Origin: JBOGGX01 sp050744245
GTDB taxonomy: Bacteria; Actinomycetota; Acidimicrobiia; Acidimicrobiales; JBOGGX01
Length of the DNA stretch: 29,635 nucleotides
NCBI GenBank assembly: GCA_050744245.1
Contig: JBOGGX010000060.1
Location: forward strand, 1 to 29,635
Direction of reading: 5' to 3'
This document shows positions 22,685 to 29,635 of the stretch, piece after piece. Within the stretch, counting starts at the first letter, position 1. The number at the start of each line of letters is the position of its first letter. The translations under genes and the position numbers were made by a program. The notes under the pieces are model-generated. The model saw only the letters and a program-made list of their open reading frames with translations. It made no database searches and had not been told where the DNA came from.

Positions 22685-23590
22685 ATGGCGCTGATCACCG
22701 TGGCCGGGTCCAAGGCGAGCCCGGGGGCGACGACGCTGGCGATGGGACTGGCCGCCAACTGGCCGGCGACCGCGGGACGGCGGCTGGTGGTGGTCGAGGC
22801 CGATCCCGCCGGGGGTGTGCTGGCCGCCCGGTACGAGGCGTTGCGGGGCGAGCGCACGTTGGCTGACGCGACGCTGATGCTGCGGAGGGGGTTTCGGGTC
22901 GAGGACATGGTCGGCTCGAGCCGGCGTCTGTGGGGGTGGCTACCGGTGGTGGTGTCCCCGATTCCGCCCCGCCAGGCGTACGAGGCGTTGGCCCGGCGCG
23001 AGAGTGCCGTCGGGCCGCCGGCCGCGGAACGGTTGGCGGCGGGCCTGGCCGGCTGCCCCGACGTCGATGTCCTGGTTGACATCGGACGGGTGACGCCGCA
23101 GTCGCCGGCGCTGCCGTTCATTGAGCACGCCGAGGTGACGCTGCTGGTGACCCGGTTGGGGTTCGAGTCGGTGGCGGCGACGCTGGCGCTGATCGACGAC
23201 CTCGCCGGGGTGGTTGGCCGGGGCGGTTTGGTGCTGGTGGGGGTGGGGACCGGACCGTACGACGCGGCCACGGTGGCCTCCGAGGCCGGGGTGGCTGGGG
23301 TGGCCGAGCTGCCGTGGGACGAGACCGCGGCCGCGACGATACGCCACGGGGTGGTCAAGCAGGGCCGGCTGCGGCGCAGCGCCCTGTGGCGCGACCTCGG
23401 CGATTTCGCCGCCCGGTTGGCCACCGCGGCCGGGCCGGCCCCGGCCGGGTCGGGCACCCAGGACGGCAATGGTCACCGACCGGGGCCACTGCCCACCGGG
23501 GGCGTGACTCCACCGGCGCCGACCCATCTGGTCCCGTCTCCGCCGCCCGGGGCCGGCCCGGGGTGGGCGGCACCGGGGAGCGCGCGGTGA
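22685..23590 (+). CDS. tadZ: TadZ/CpaE-like ATPase with altered P-loop
   Basis: This 301-aa ParA/MinD-superfamily protein has the N-terminus LITVAGSKASPGATTLAMGL, which corresponds to Walker A but lacks the P-loop lysine (GAT in place of GKT), then VVVEADPAGGVLAAR. TadZ proteins place the Tad machinery at a cell pole, and divergent nucleotide-binding loops are known in that family. The last ~60 residues are a Pro/Gly-rich tail (PPAPTHLVPSPPPG). The position just before tadA supports the call. ATG 22685 is chosen because it begins directly at the ParA fold. Its stop is shared with the next start (GTGA). Confidence 0.82.
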   Translation: MALITVAGSKASPGATTLAMGLAANWPATAGRRLVVVEADPAGGVLAARYEALRGERTLADATLMLRRGFRVEDMVGSSRRLWGWLPVVVSPIPPRQAYEALARRESAVGPPAAERLAAGLAGCPDVDVLVDIGRVTPQSPALPFIEHAEVTLLVTRLGFESVAATLALIDDLAGVVGRGGLVLVGVGTGPYDAATVASEAGVAGVAELPWDETAAATIRHGVVKQGRLRRSALWRDLGDFAARLATAAGPAPAGSGTQDGNGHRPGPLPTGGVTPPAPTHLVPSPPPGAGPGWAAPGSAR

Positions 23591-24897
23591 GAGCCGAGCT
23601 GTGGCCCCTGGTGACTCGCCTGGTGAGCGAGGTAGGCGCCAGCCTGGCCGACGCCGCGTTGGACACGCCCGGGCTCGGCGAGGTGGCCCGCAAGGCCCTG
23701 GCCGCGAGCCTGCTCGAAGCGCGGCTCGACCTGGTGGTCAAGCAGCGGTTCGAGGCGGGTGCGCCCGGCCTGGCCGTCGAGGACGAGGAGGCGGTGCGCG
23801 ACGCGGTCCTGGCCCACCTGGGTGGGCTGGGCGAGATCGAACGGCTGTTGGCCAGCGACCCGACGATCGAGAACATCAACGCCGACGGCCACGACACTGT
23901 GTGGGTCGAGTACAACGATGGGCGCAAGGCGTCCGCCGAGCCCATCGCGGCCAGCGACGACCATCTGGCCGACCTGGTGCGACTGTGGGCGGCCACCGAG
24001 GGCCACACCGAGCGGCGGTTCGATGCCGCCCAGCCGTCGGTGACGTTCCGGCTGCGGGACGGGTCCCGGTTGACCGCGGTGCACCGGGCGTTGGCGGGCC
24101 GCACCGTCGTGCAGATCCGCCGGTTCAGCGAGGAGGCGTTGCGGGCCGACGTCGCCTGGCTCGCTCGGCGGGGAACGGTCAACGCCCTATTGGCGTCCCT
24201 GCTGCCCGCCCTGGTCCGGGCCCGGCGCAGCATCGTGGTGACCGGCGACACCGACGCCGGGAAGACCACGAGCCTGCGAGCGCTGATCAACGAGATCCCA
24301 GCCGAGGAACGAGTGATCCTGGTCGAAGACGACCAGGAGTTGCAACCTCCCGCCGAGCGGCATCCGGACATGGTCGAGCTCGAGTGCCGCAACAAGAACA
24401 TCGAAGGCGAGGGTGAGGTCACCATGCGGGGCCTGTGCCGGCTGGCGCTGCGCCTCAACGGGGACCGGGTGATCGTGGGTGAGGTCCGGGGTCCCGAGAT
24501 CCTCGACATGTTCCAAGCCATGACCCACAACCGGGGTTCGATGGGCACAGTGCACGCCCGCTCCGCCGAGCATGGATTCCAGCAGATGCGCCGCTACGCG
24601 GTGCGGGGCCCCGAACAGCTCACCTTCGAGGCGGCCGCCCTCGACATCGCCTCGTCGGTGAACTTCGTCGTCCATGTCGAGAAGCTGCCCGGGGGCCGCC
24701 GGGTCGTGTCCGCCGTGCACGAGGTGGTGGGCTACGACGGCGCGGCGGTCCTGTCGAACGAGGTGCTGGGTCCGGACCGGTGGGGCCGGGCCGTACCCAC
24801 CGGGGTCGGTCTCCAGGACGACACCCAAGAGGCGCTGGCCGCAGCCGGACATGACCTCGCCCTGTGGCGGCTGCCCGACGGGGGTTGGACCCAGTGA
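23587..24897 (+). CDS. tadA: TadA/CpaF-type secretion ATPase
   Basis: The 436-aa hexameric ATPase powers assembly (and perhaps retraction) of the Tad pilus. The N-terminal domain includes LLASDPTIENINADG (about 94-108), typical of CpaF. The core has Walker A GDTDAGKT at 220-227, the acidic VILVEDDQEL box, GEVRGPEILDMFQAM (Walker B region, about 298-312), and the histidine box TVHARSAE near 321-328. Length and motifs are normal for CpaF. GTG 23587 overlaps the tadZ stop; upstream frame extensions are antisense-like noise. A role in DNA conjugation is possible for VirB11-related ATPases, but the tadB/tadC neighbours point to a pilus. Confidence 0.95.
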   Translation: MRAELWPLVTRLVSEVGASLADAALDTPGLGEVARKALAASLLEARLDLVVKQRFEAGAPGLAVEDEEAVRDAVLAHLGGLGEIERLLASDPTIENINADGHDTVWVEYNDGRKASAEPIAASDDHLADLVRLWAATEGHTERRFDAAQPSVTFRLRDGSRLTAVHRALAGRTVVQIRRFSEEALRADVAWLARRGTVNALLASLLPALVRARRSIVVTGDTDAGKTTSLRALINEIPAEERVILVEDDQELQPPAERHPDMVELECRNKNIEGEGEVTMRGLCRLALRLNGDRVIVGEVRGPEILDMFQAMTHNRGSMGTVHARSAEHGFQQMRRYAVRGPEQLTFEAAALDIASSVNFVVHVEKLPGGRRVVSAVHEVVGYDGAAVLSNEVLGPDRWGRAVPTGVGLQDDTQEALAAAGHDLALWRLPDGGWTQ

Positions 24898-25727
24898 ACA
24901 CGCTGGGGATCGCAGTGGCGGGCGGGGTGATCGGACTCGGCGTCTTCTGCCTGGCCCTGGCCATGCTCGGGGAACCGCCACCGCTGCGGGTCCCCGCCGG
25001 CTGGGCTGCGGCCCGACGCGGGTTGTGGCTCCGCGTCGGGTTGGGAGCGGTGGCCGCGGCGGCGGTGGCGTTGCTGACCCGATGGCCCGTGGGCACCGTG
25101 TTGGCCGGGTTGGCCGGGGCGGCGCTGCCCTCGATCCTGGGCGCTCGGGCCCGGCGCAACGCCGAGATCGCCAAGCTGGAGGCGTTGGCCACCTGGGCCG
25201 AGCAGCTGCGGGACGTGATCGGCGCGGCCGAGGGCATCCAGGGGGCGATCGCCGCCACCGCTCCGCTGGCCCCGTGGCCCATCCGTGACCAGGTGCGCCG
25301 CCTGGCCGAGCACGCCAAGCGGGGCCTGACCCCGGCCCTGGAGCAGTTCGCCCTGGACGTGGCCCACCCGCTGGCCGACATGATGGTCACCGCCCTGGAG
25401 TTGGCCAGCCGGCATCAGGGCGGAGCGCTGGCCCGGGTCCTGGGCGAGCTGGCCCGCACCGCCCGCCAATCGGCGACCATGCACGCCCGGGTCGAGGCGT
25501 CCCGGGCCGGCACGTACGCCACCGCCCGGCTCGTCGTCGTGGTCAGCGTCGGCTTCGTAGTGGGGTTGACCGTTCTGCGCCGCACCTATCTCGAACCGTT
25601 CGACTCGGCCGCCGGCCAGGCCATGCTCGCCCTCATCGGGGTCATCTTCACCCTGGGGGTGATGCTGTTGCAGCGCCTGGCCCGCCCGACGCCGGGTCCC
25701 CGACTGATGGCCGGGGACGGCCGATGA
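24894..25727 (+). CDS. tadB: TadB-like inner-membrane platform protein
   Basis: The 277-aa type II secretion F-domain protein has membrane helices near the N-terminus (about 4-25 and 51-80) and at the C-terminus (about 211-227 and 245-262). Between them is the cytoplasmic GspF domain, with WAEQLRDVIGAAEGIQGAI and LADMMVTALELASRHQGGALARVL, the TadB/TadC signature. It forms the membrane platform that couples TadA to pilin. The GTG start overlaps the tadA stop (GTGA) and the gene ends in ATGA with tadC. Confidence 0.92.
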   Translation: MNTLGIAVAGGVIGLGVFCLALAMLGEPPPLRVPAGWAAARRGLWLRVGLGAVAAAAVALLTRWPVGTVLAGLAGAALPSILGARARRNAEIAKLEALATWAEQLRDVIGAAEGIQGAIAATAPLAPWPIRDQVRRLAEHAKRGLTPALEQFALDVAHPLADMMVTALELASRHQGGALARVLGELARTARQSATMHARVEASRAGTYATARLVVVVSVGFVVGLTVLRRTYLEPFDSAAGQAMLALIGVIFTLGVMLLQRLARPTPGPRLMAGDGR

Positions 25728-26602
25728 TCGGCCTGCTGGTGGTGGCCGGCGCCGCCGTCGGTTTGGGGGTGTGGTTCGCCGCCCGGGCGGCCGCCCCGCC
25801 GGTTCCCGACCTCGGCCGGCGACTGCTCCGGCTGCACTCCCCACCCGAGGCCGACCCGGCCAGCGGGGTGCGCCACCGGTGGCAGGCGTGGGTGCTGCGC
25901 ACCATGTCCGCCGTCGGCGTGGACGCGGTCGAGGTTCGCCGCGACCTCGAGGTTGCCGGGGTCAGCCCCGAACAACAGGCGACGGCCAAGCGGGCCATGG
26001 CCCTGACCGGGGCGTGCCTGCCGCTGCTGGTGGTCGGGGTGTGGGCCGCGGGCGGGATCCCGGTGGCGCCGGGGTTGACCGTGACCATGGTGGCGGTGGG
26101 CGCGGCCGCCGGGTTTGTCCTGCCCGACGTGCTGCTCGCCCGCACCGCGGCCCGTCGCCGACGGGAGTTTCGCCAGGCGCTCGGCCTCTACCTGGACCTG
26201 GTGGTCATCGTGTTGGCCGGGGCCGGCGGGCCCCACACCGCCATCCACCAGGCGGCCGACCGGGGCCAGGGGTGGGCGTTGGGTCAGCTGCGGGACGCCC
26301 TCGAGCTGGCCCGAAACCAGCAGCAATCACCCTGGGTCGCGATCCGCGAGCTGGGGGAGCGGCTGGGGATCAGCGCCCTGACCGAACTGGCCGCCACCGT
26401 GCAACTCGCCGGCGACGAGGGCGCCCGAGTCCGCGAGTCGCTGCACGCCAAGGCGGTCAGTCTCCGCCAGCACGACCTCGCCGAGACCGAGGCCGAGTTG
26501 ACCTCGGCGTCCGAACGGCTCGGCGGACCCGTCGTGGTCATGTTCATCGCCCTGTTGTTGTTCATCGGCTACCCGGCGTTGGCCGTCGTGGTGGCCCTGT
26601 GA
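25724..26602 (+). CDS. tadC: TadC-like inner-membrane platform protein
   Basis: This 292-aa second GspF-domain platform protein pairs with TadB. An N-terminal helix (IGLLVVAGAAVGLGVWFAA), two mid helices around residues 90-130 and a C-terminal helix (VVMFIALLLFIGYPALAVVVAL) enclose the F domain (FRQALGLYLDLVVIVLAGAGGPHTAI, then ALTELAATVQLAGDEGA). It overlaps tadB by 4 bp. A 29-bp gap with a strong Shine-Dalgarno follows before the pilin gene. Confidence 0.92.
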   Translation: MIGLLVVAGAAVGLGVWFAARAAAPPVPDLGRRLLRLHSPPEADPASGVRHRWQAWVLRTMSAVGVDAVEVRRDLEVAGVSPEQQATAKRAMALTGACLPLLVVGVWAAGGIPVAPGLTVTMVAVGAAAGFVLPDVLLARTAARRRREFRQALGLYLDLVVIVLAGAGGPHTAIHQAADRGQGWALGQLRDALELARNQQQSPWVAIRELGERLGISALTELAATVQLAGDEGARVRESLHAKAVSLRQHDLAETEAELTSASERLGGPVVVMFIALLLFIGYPALAVVVAL

Positions 26603-26631
26603 TGTCCGCTCCCACAGGAGGAGGAACTCGA

Positions 26632-26844
26632 ATGGTGCACACACTGGTCCGGTTGCAGGTCTGGTGGTGGTCGAACCGGGCCCAGCTCGGCGAACGGTTC
26701 CGCGACGACGGGGGCTACACCTACGGGGCGGTCATCATGATCGCCTTCGCCGTCACCACCGCCATCGCCGTCGGGGTCCTGCTGATGAACGTGTTCATCT
26801 CCAAGGCTGGCACCATCGACCCCAACGCCCCGGCCGGCCCCTAG
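26632..26844 (+). CDS. Small Flp-like pilin candidate
   Basis: The 70-aa protein has a basic N-terminus (about 24 residues, ending ERFRDDGG) and one hydrophobic segment (YTYGAVIMIAFAVTTAIAVGVLLMNVFI, about 29-56). Size, position after tadC and the RFRxDxG leader fit Flp pilins, but the usual Glu at +5 after the processing Gly is absent (Ala or Gly at that place), so it may be processed differently or be a non-pilin membrane peptide. ATG 26632 is fixed by AGGAGGAGG 7 bp upstream, the best ribosome site in this operon and suited to an abundant subunit. An in-frame ATG at 26602 is less likely. Confidence 0.75.
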   Translation: MVHTLVRLQVWWWSNRAQLGERFRDDGGYTYGAVIMIAFAVTTAIAVGVLLMNVFISKAGTIDPNAPAGP

Positions 26845-26867
26845 CCGCCCCCCCCGGAGGCAACGAC

Positions 26868-27290
26868 ATGGCGGACCGGGCCGGTGTCACCAGCCGACGG
26901 GTCGACGAGCGGGGTTCCTCGAACCTCGCCAGCGTCGTCATCCTGTTCCCCGTCCTCATCGTGATGTTCATGGGTCTGGTGCAGTGGGGCCTGTACTTCC
27001 ACGCCCGCCAGGTCGTCACCGCCGCCGCCCAGGACGCGGTGCGAGCCGCCCAGGACGCCGACGCCATCCCCGCCAACGGACAGGCCGCGGCCGACGCCGT
27101 GCTCGACCCGTCGATCCGGTCCGGGCTGTTGGAGTCCACCCACAGCGAGGTGACCGAGACCGACGAGATGGTGCGGGCCGTCGCCGGGGGCCGGGTCCGC
27201 AGCCTGGTGTTCCTCCCCGGGTTCACCCTCGACGTGACCGGGGTGGCCGAAGGCCCCAAGGAGCAGTTCGTCCCCGAGGACCAACGGTGA
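26868..27290 (+). CDS. TadE-like pilus assembly protein (first of two)
   Basis: This 140-aa protein has a short cytoplasmic leader, then SSNLASVVILFPVLIVMFMGLVQWGLYF as a single membrane helix (about 18-44), then HARQVVTAAAQDAVRAAQDADA, which is the TadE pattern of a helix followed by an Ala-rich amphipathic segment. The Glu usually found at the helix start is missing. GGAGG lies 8 bp before ATG 26868. TadE proteins are pseudopilins processed by the prepilin peptidase and needed for pilus assembly. It overlaps the next gene by GTGA. Confidence 0.85.
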   Translation: MADRAGVTSRRVDERGSSNLASVVILFPVLIVMFMGLVQWGLYFHARQVVTAAAQDAVRAAQDADAIPANGQAAADAVLDPSIRSGLLESTHSEVTETDEMVRAVAGGRVRSLVFLPGFTLDVTGVAEGPKEQFVPEDQR

Positions 27291-27727
27291 ACCGACCCCG
27301 ATCCCACCCCCGGGTCGGCGACGGCGGCTCGTCGACCACCATCGAGCTGATCCTGTTGACCCCGCTGGCGCTGGCCGTGTTGTTTTTCCTCGTCATCGCC
27401 GGGCGGGTCGGCACCGTGACCGGCGAGGTCGCCGCGGCCAGCCGGGACGCCGCCCGAGCCGCGTCGCTGGCCCAAACCCCGGCCGAGGCGGCCGACGCGG
27501 CCCGCACCGCCGCCGCCGCCTCACTCGGCGACCGCAACGTGACCTGCGACCGGCTCACCGTGGTGTTGGGCGACCCGGTGACCTTCGTCGCCGGCGGCGA
27601 GGTCGCGGCCACCGTGTCCTGCGACGTTTCCCTGGTCGACGTGGCCCTGCCCGGGATCCCGGGGACCCGCACCGTCACCGCCACCTCGGTCGAGGTCATC
27701 GATCAACATCGCGGGGTGGGCCGATGA
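27287..27727 (+). CDS. TadE-like pilus assembly protein (second of two)
   Basis: The 146-aa protein has leader GDGGSSTTIELILLTPLALAVLFFLVIAGRV, in which GG-x4-IE resembles the pseudopilin cleavage site with Glu near +5/+6, a membrane helix (about 18-40), then the Ala-rich GEVAAASRDAARAASLAQTP. The outside part has two cysteines (TCDRL and SCDVS) that could form a disulfide. The start is GTG 27287, overlapping the previous stop; the stop overlaps the next ATG (ATGA). Confidence 0.87.
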   Translation: MNRPRSHPRVGDGGSSTTIELILLTPLALAVLFFLVIAGRVGTVTGEVAAASRDAARAASLAQTPAEAADAARTAAAASLGDRNVTCDRLTVVLGDPVTFVAGGEVAATVSCDVSLVDVALPGIPGTRTVTATSVEVIDQHRGVGR

Positions 27728-28134
27728 CGCTCCGGGCCGACCCCGACCGCGGGCAGGTGACCGCCATGTGGGCGATCCTCAGCCTCGCCCTGCTCGTGTT
27801 GGCCGGCCTCATCTACGACGGCGGCCAGATACTCACCGCCCGCCGAGAGGCCAACAATCTCGCCCGCCAAGCCGCCCGGGCCGGCGCCCAAACCCTCGAC
27901 GAAACCGCCAGCCGGATCGGCACGCTCACCCTCGACCCCGACGCGGCCGAGGCCGCCGCCCTCGACTACCTGGCCCGACGCCACGCCACCGGCACCGCCA
28001 TCGCCGACCCAACCCAACTCACCGTCACCGTCACCATCGTCCAACCCACCCCGCTGCTCGCCCTCGCCGGTATCGACCAGCGGGTCGTCACCGGCACCGC
28101 CACCGCCCAACCCACCCAAGGGCCGATCCCGTGA
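27724..28134 (+). CDS. TadG-like (Flp pilus assembly) protein, short
   Basis: The 136-aa protein opens with DRGQVTAMWAILSLALLVLAGLIYDGGQILTARREANNLARQAARAGAQ. The GQVT-hydrophobic-DGG-xxxxR-xANxxARxAARAGA order is the TadG/Flp-assembly (TadE/G N-terminal) signature. The protein is far shorter than full TadG, which carries a von Willebrand-type domain, so it is a TadG-like N-terminal unit with a small beta-rich end (LTVTVTIVQPTPLLALAG). It ends in GTGA with the LysM gene. Confidence 0.87.
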   Translation: MTLRADPDRGQVTAMWAILSLALLVLAGLIYDGGQILTARREANNLARQAARAGAQTLDETASRIGTLTLDPDAAEAAALDYLARRHATGTAIADPTQLTVTVTIVQPTPLLALAGIDQRVVTGTATAQPTQGPIP

Positions 28135-29635
28135 CCGCCCACGCGGCATCGGAACCGGTGACGCCCCGCCGCACCGACCTGGCCCGAGGCGGGGCCGCCC
28201 TCATCGGGCTCCCGACCCTCCTCGTCGGGATCCCCCTCGCCCTGGCCGTCGCCGTCGGCTGGCCCCTGCCCACCCGGCTTCCCCAGTTCGATCAGGTGCT
28301 CGAAGTCATCGACGGGCGCCGCGCCTTCGACGTCGCGGTCGTGGTCAAAACGTTGACCGTCGTGGTCTGGCTGGCCTGGGCCGAGCTGGCCGTGGCCGTC
28401 ATCATCGAGGGGTACTCGCGGCTACGGGCTCGACCCACCCCCACCCTGCCCGGCCTCGGCCCGTTCCAGATGTGCGCCGCCGGGTTCTTCGCCGCCCTCA
28501 CCCTGCTCATCTCCAGCGGCCCACCCGCCACAGCCCGGGCGCTGCCGATCACCAGCGCCCACCACCTCGCCGCCGGGCTCCCCACCCAGGAGGAAGACGA
28601 CACCCCGGCGTCCCCACGGGCGCCGCCCGCCGACCCCGCCCCGCCCGCCCCGGCGACCCCCGTCGTGGAGCACACGGTGCAACCCCGCGAGCATCTGTGG
28701 GGCATCGCCCAGCGCTACCTCGCCCCCGGCGCCGGCAACACCGACATCGCCACCGCCGTCCAGGCCATCTACGACGCCAACGTCGGCCGGCCCCAACCCG
28801 ACGGCCACAGCCTGACCAACCCCGGCCGCATCCATCCCGGCTGGGTGCTCCACATTCCCCACCCGGCGACCCCGCCGATTCCGGCGAGCCCGGCCCCGCC
28901 CGCCGGTCGGCCGGAGACGGTCGTGGTCGCGCCGGGCGACCATCTATGGGGTATCGCCGAGCGCACCGTCACCCAGGCATGGGGCCAGGCGCCCACCGAC
29001 GTCGACGTCGACGCCTACTGGCGGCAGCTGGTGGAAGCCAACCGGTCACGACTCCCGCCGCCCCACGACCCCAACGTCATCCACCCAGGCCAGCAACTCG
29101 TGCTGCCCCCACCCCCGCCCGACCCGCACCCCGCGGTCCTCGCGCCCGACCCAACCCCGAGCGAGGCCTCAAGCCCACCGGGCCCAGCACCGCCGCCCGA
29201 CCCGGCGCCACCCGAACCGCCCGCCAGCGACCCGACATCGAGGGTCGAACCCCAACCCCGGCCGCCGACCGAACCCCAACCCGCCGGCGACAACGCGACC
29301 ACCGAAACCGACGAGCCCCGCCGAGCCGACGCCGCAGCGCCCGATCCCGAACCCGGAGTGCCGGCCGCCATCGGGGTGTTCGGCGTCGCCGGCACCGTGC
29401 TCGCCGCCGGGATCGTCGCCACCCTGCACCGACGGCAGCGACGCCGGGCGATCACCCTGCCACCCGGCTCGCCCGTCCCGGCCCCCCCACCCGCCACCGC
29501 CCGAGTCCACGCCGAGGCCACCTGGGCCGCCGACGAACCGGGGGTCGACTGGTTGGAACGCGCCCTACGCCACCTGGCCGCATCGGTCGCCCCGGCGCCC
29601 GGTACCCCCTGTCCGCGTCCCGTCGTCGTCCAGGC
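28131..29635 (+). CDS. Membrane protein with two LysM repeats, 3' end beyond window
   Basis: The frame is open from GTG 28131 to the last base, giving at least 501 residues. Three hydrophobic segments lie at about 19-43, 69-91 and 105-128. Two LysM repeats follow: VEHTVQPREHLWGIAQRYL (about 178) and VVVAPGDHLWGIAERT (about 263), each ending in an (I)HPGxxLxxP strand. Next come a long Pro-rich linker and a fourth helix (AAIGVFGVAGTVLAAGIVATL, about 411-431) followed by RRQRRR. LysM binds peptidoglycan, so the protein may anchor the pilus machine to the wall. In related actinobacterial clusters similar proteins end in a bacterial transcriptional-activator (BTAD) domain; that would lie outside this window. 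The GTG start overlaps the tadG-like stop. Confidence 0.88.
   Translation, partial: MTAHAASEPVTPRRTDLARGGAALIGLPTLLVGIPLALAVAVGWPLPTRLPQFDQVLEVIDGRRAFDVAVVVKTLTVVVWLAWAELAVAVIIEGYSRLRARPTPTLPGLGPFQMCAAGFFAALTLLISSGPPATARALPITSAHHLAAGLPTQEEDDTPASPRAPPADPAPPAPATPVVEHTVQPREHLWGIAQRYLAPGAGNTDIATAVQAIYDANVGRPQPDGHSLTNPGRIHPGWVLHIPHPATPPIPASPAPPAGRPETVVVAPGDHLWGIAERTVTQAWGQAPTDVDVDAYWRQLVEANRSRLPPPHDPNVIHPGQQLVLPPPPPDPHPAVLAPDPTPSEASSPPGPAPPPDPAPPEPPASDPTSRVEPQPRPPTEPQPAGDNATTETDEPRRADAAAPDPEPGVPAAIGVFGVAGTVLAAGIVATLHRRQRRRAITLPPGSPVPAPPPATARVHAEATWAADEPGVDWLERALRHLAASVAPAPGTPCPRPVVVQ

Noticed and set aside
21853..23469. 538-codon leftward open frame opposite the SAF and tadZ genes.
   Set aside because: Low-complexity Ser/Pro/Arg/Thr composition; the sense strand encodes recognisable Tad proteins.

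Overview
The window looks like part of a mobile or mobilisable element (integrative element or plasmid-like island) from a very G+C-rich actinobacterium. The signs are a WhiB-type iron-sulfur domain, frequent GTG starts, many 4-base ATGA/GTGA gene overlaps, a LysM protein of the actinobacterial Tad-locus type and a Tad pilus locus with no outer-membrane secretin gene. I cannot name the genus.

Left edge (1-1691): a truncated zinc-finger ORF, a tRNA-Arg-like sequence (533-605, partly degenerate), and an intact IS1595-family insertion sequence (624-1683) flanked by a perfect 8-bp target duplication. The IS sits about 50 bp upstream of the next operon.

Defence-like module (1736-9397): a small XRE regulator and a Zn-ribbon adenine-type DNA methyltransferase read rightward. 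Opposing them is a leftward set of four genes: an unrecognised 386-aa protein, a ParB/sulfiredoxin-fold-like protein, an SNF2-type helicase and a DUF3883 (PD-(D/E)XK-like) putative nuclease. The two sets converge and overlap by 7 bp. The logic is modification plus ATP-driven restriction, but the gene set does not match any named system I can recall. By eye this block is less G+C-rich than the rest of the window.

Transfer and maintenance region (9720-19651): a MobF/TraA-type relaxase-helicase (leftward), preceded by a perfect 11-bp inverted repeat and a DnaA-box-like site (candidate oriT or oriV). Further right are a winged-helix-like protein (leftward), a divergent promoter region holding a complex repeat array, and a rightward operon: a sigma-factor-like protein, a 1087-aa WhiB-SF2 helicase-HA-repeat fusion, an AlpA/excisionase-like HTH protein and a ParA-like protein lacking the P-loop lysine. 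The repeat array recurs at 19809-19932, upstream of the next operon, suggesting shared control.

Tad pilus operon (20400 to the right edge, all rightward and tightly coupled): membrane protein, secreted protein, SAF/CpaB-like protein, TadZ, TadA/CpaF ATPase, TadB, TadC, a small Flp-like pilin with its own strong Shine-Dalgarno, two TadE-like proteins, a TadG-like protein, and a membrane protein with two LysM repeats that runs off the window. No integrase, prepilin peptidase, VirB4 or coupling protein is visible here.
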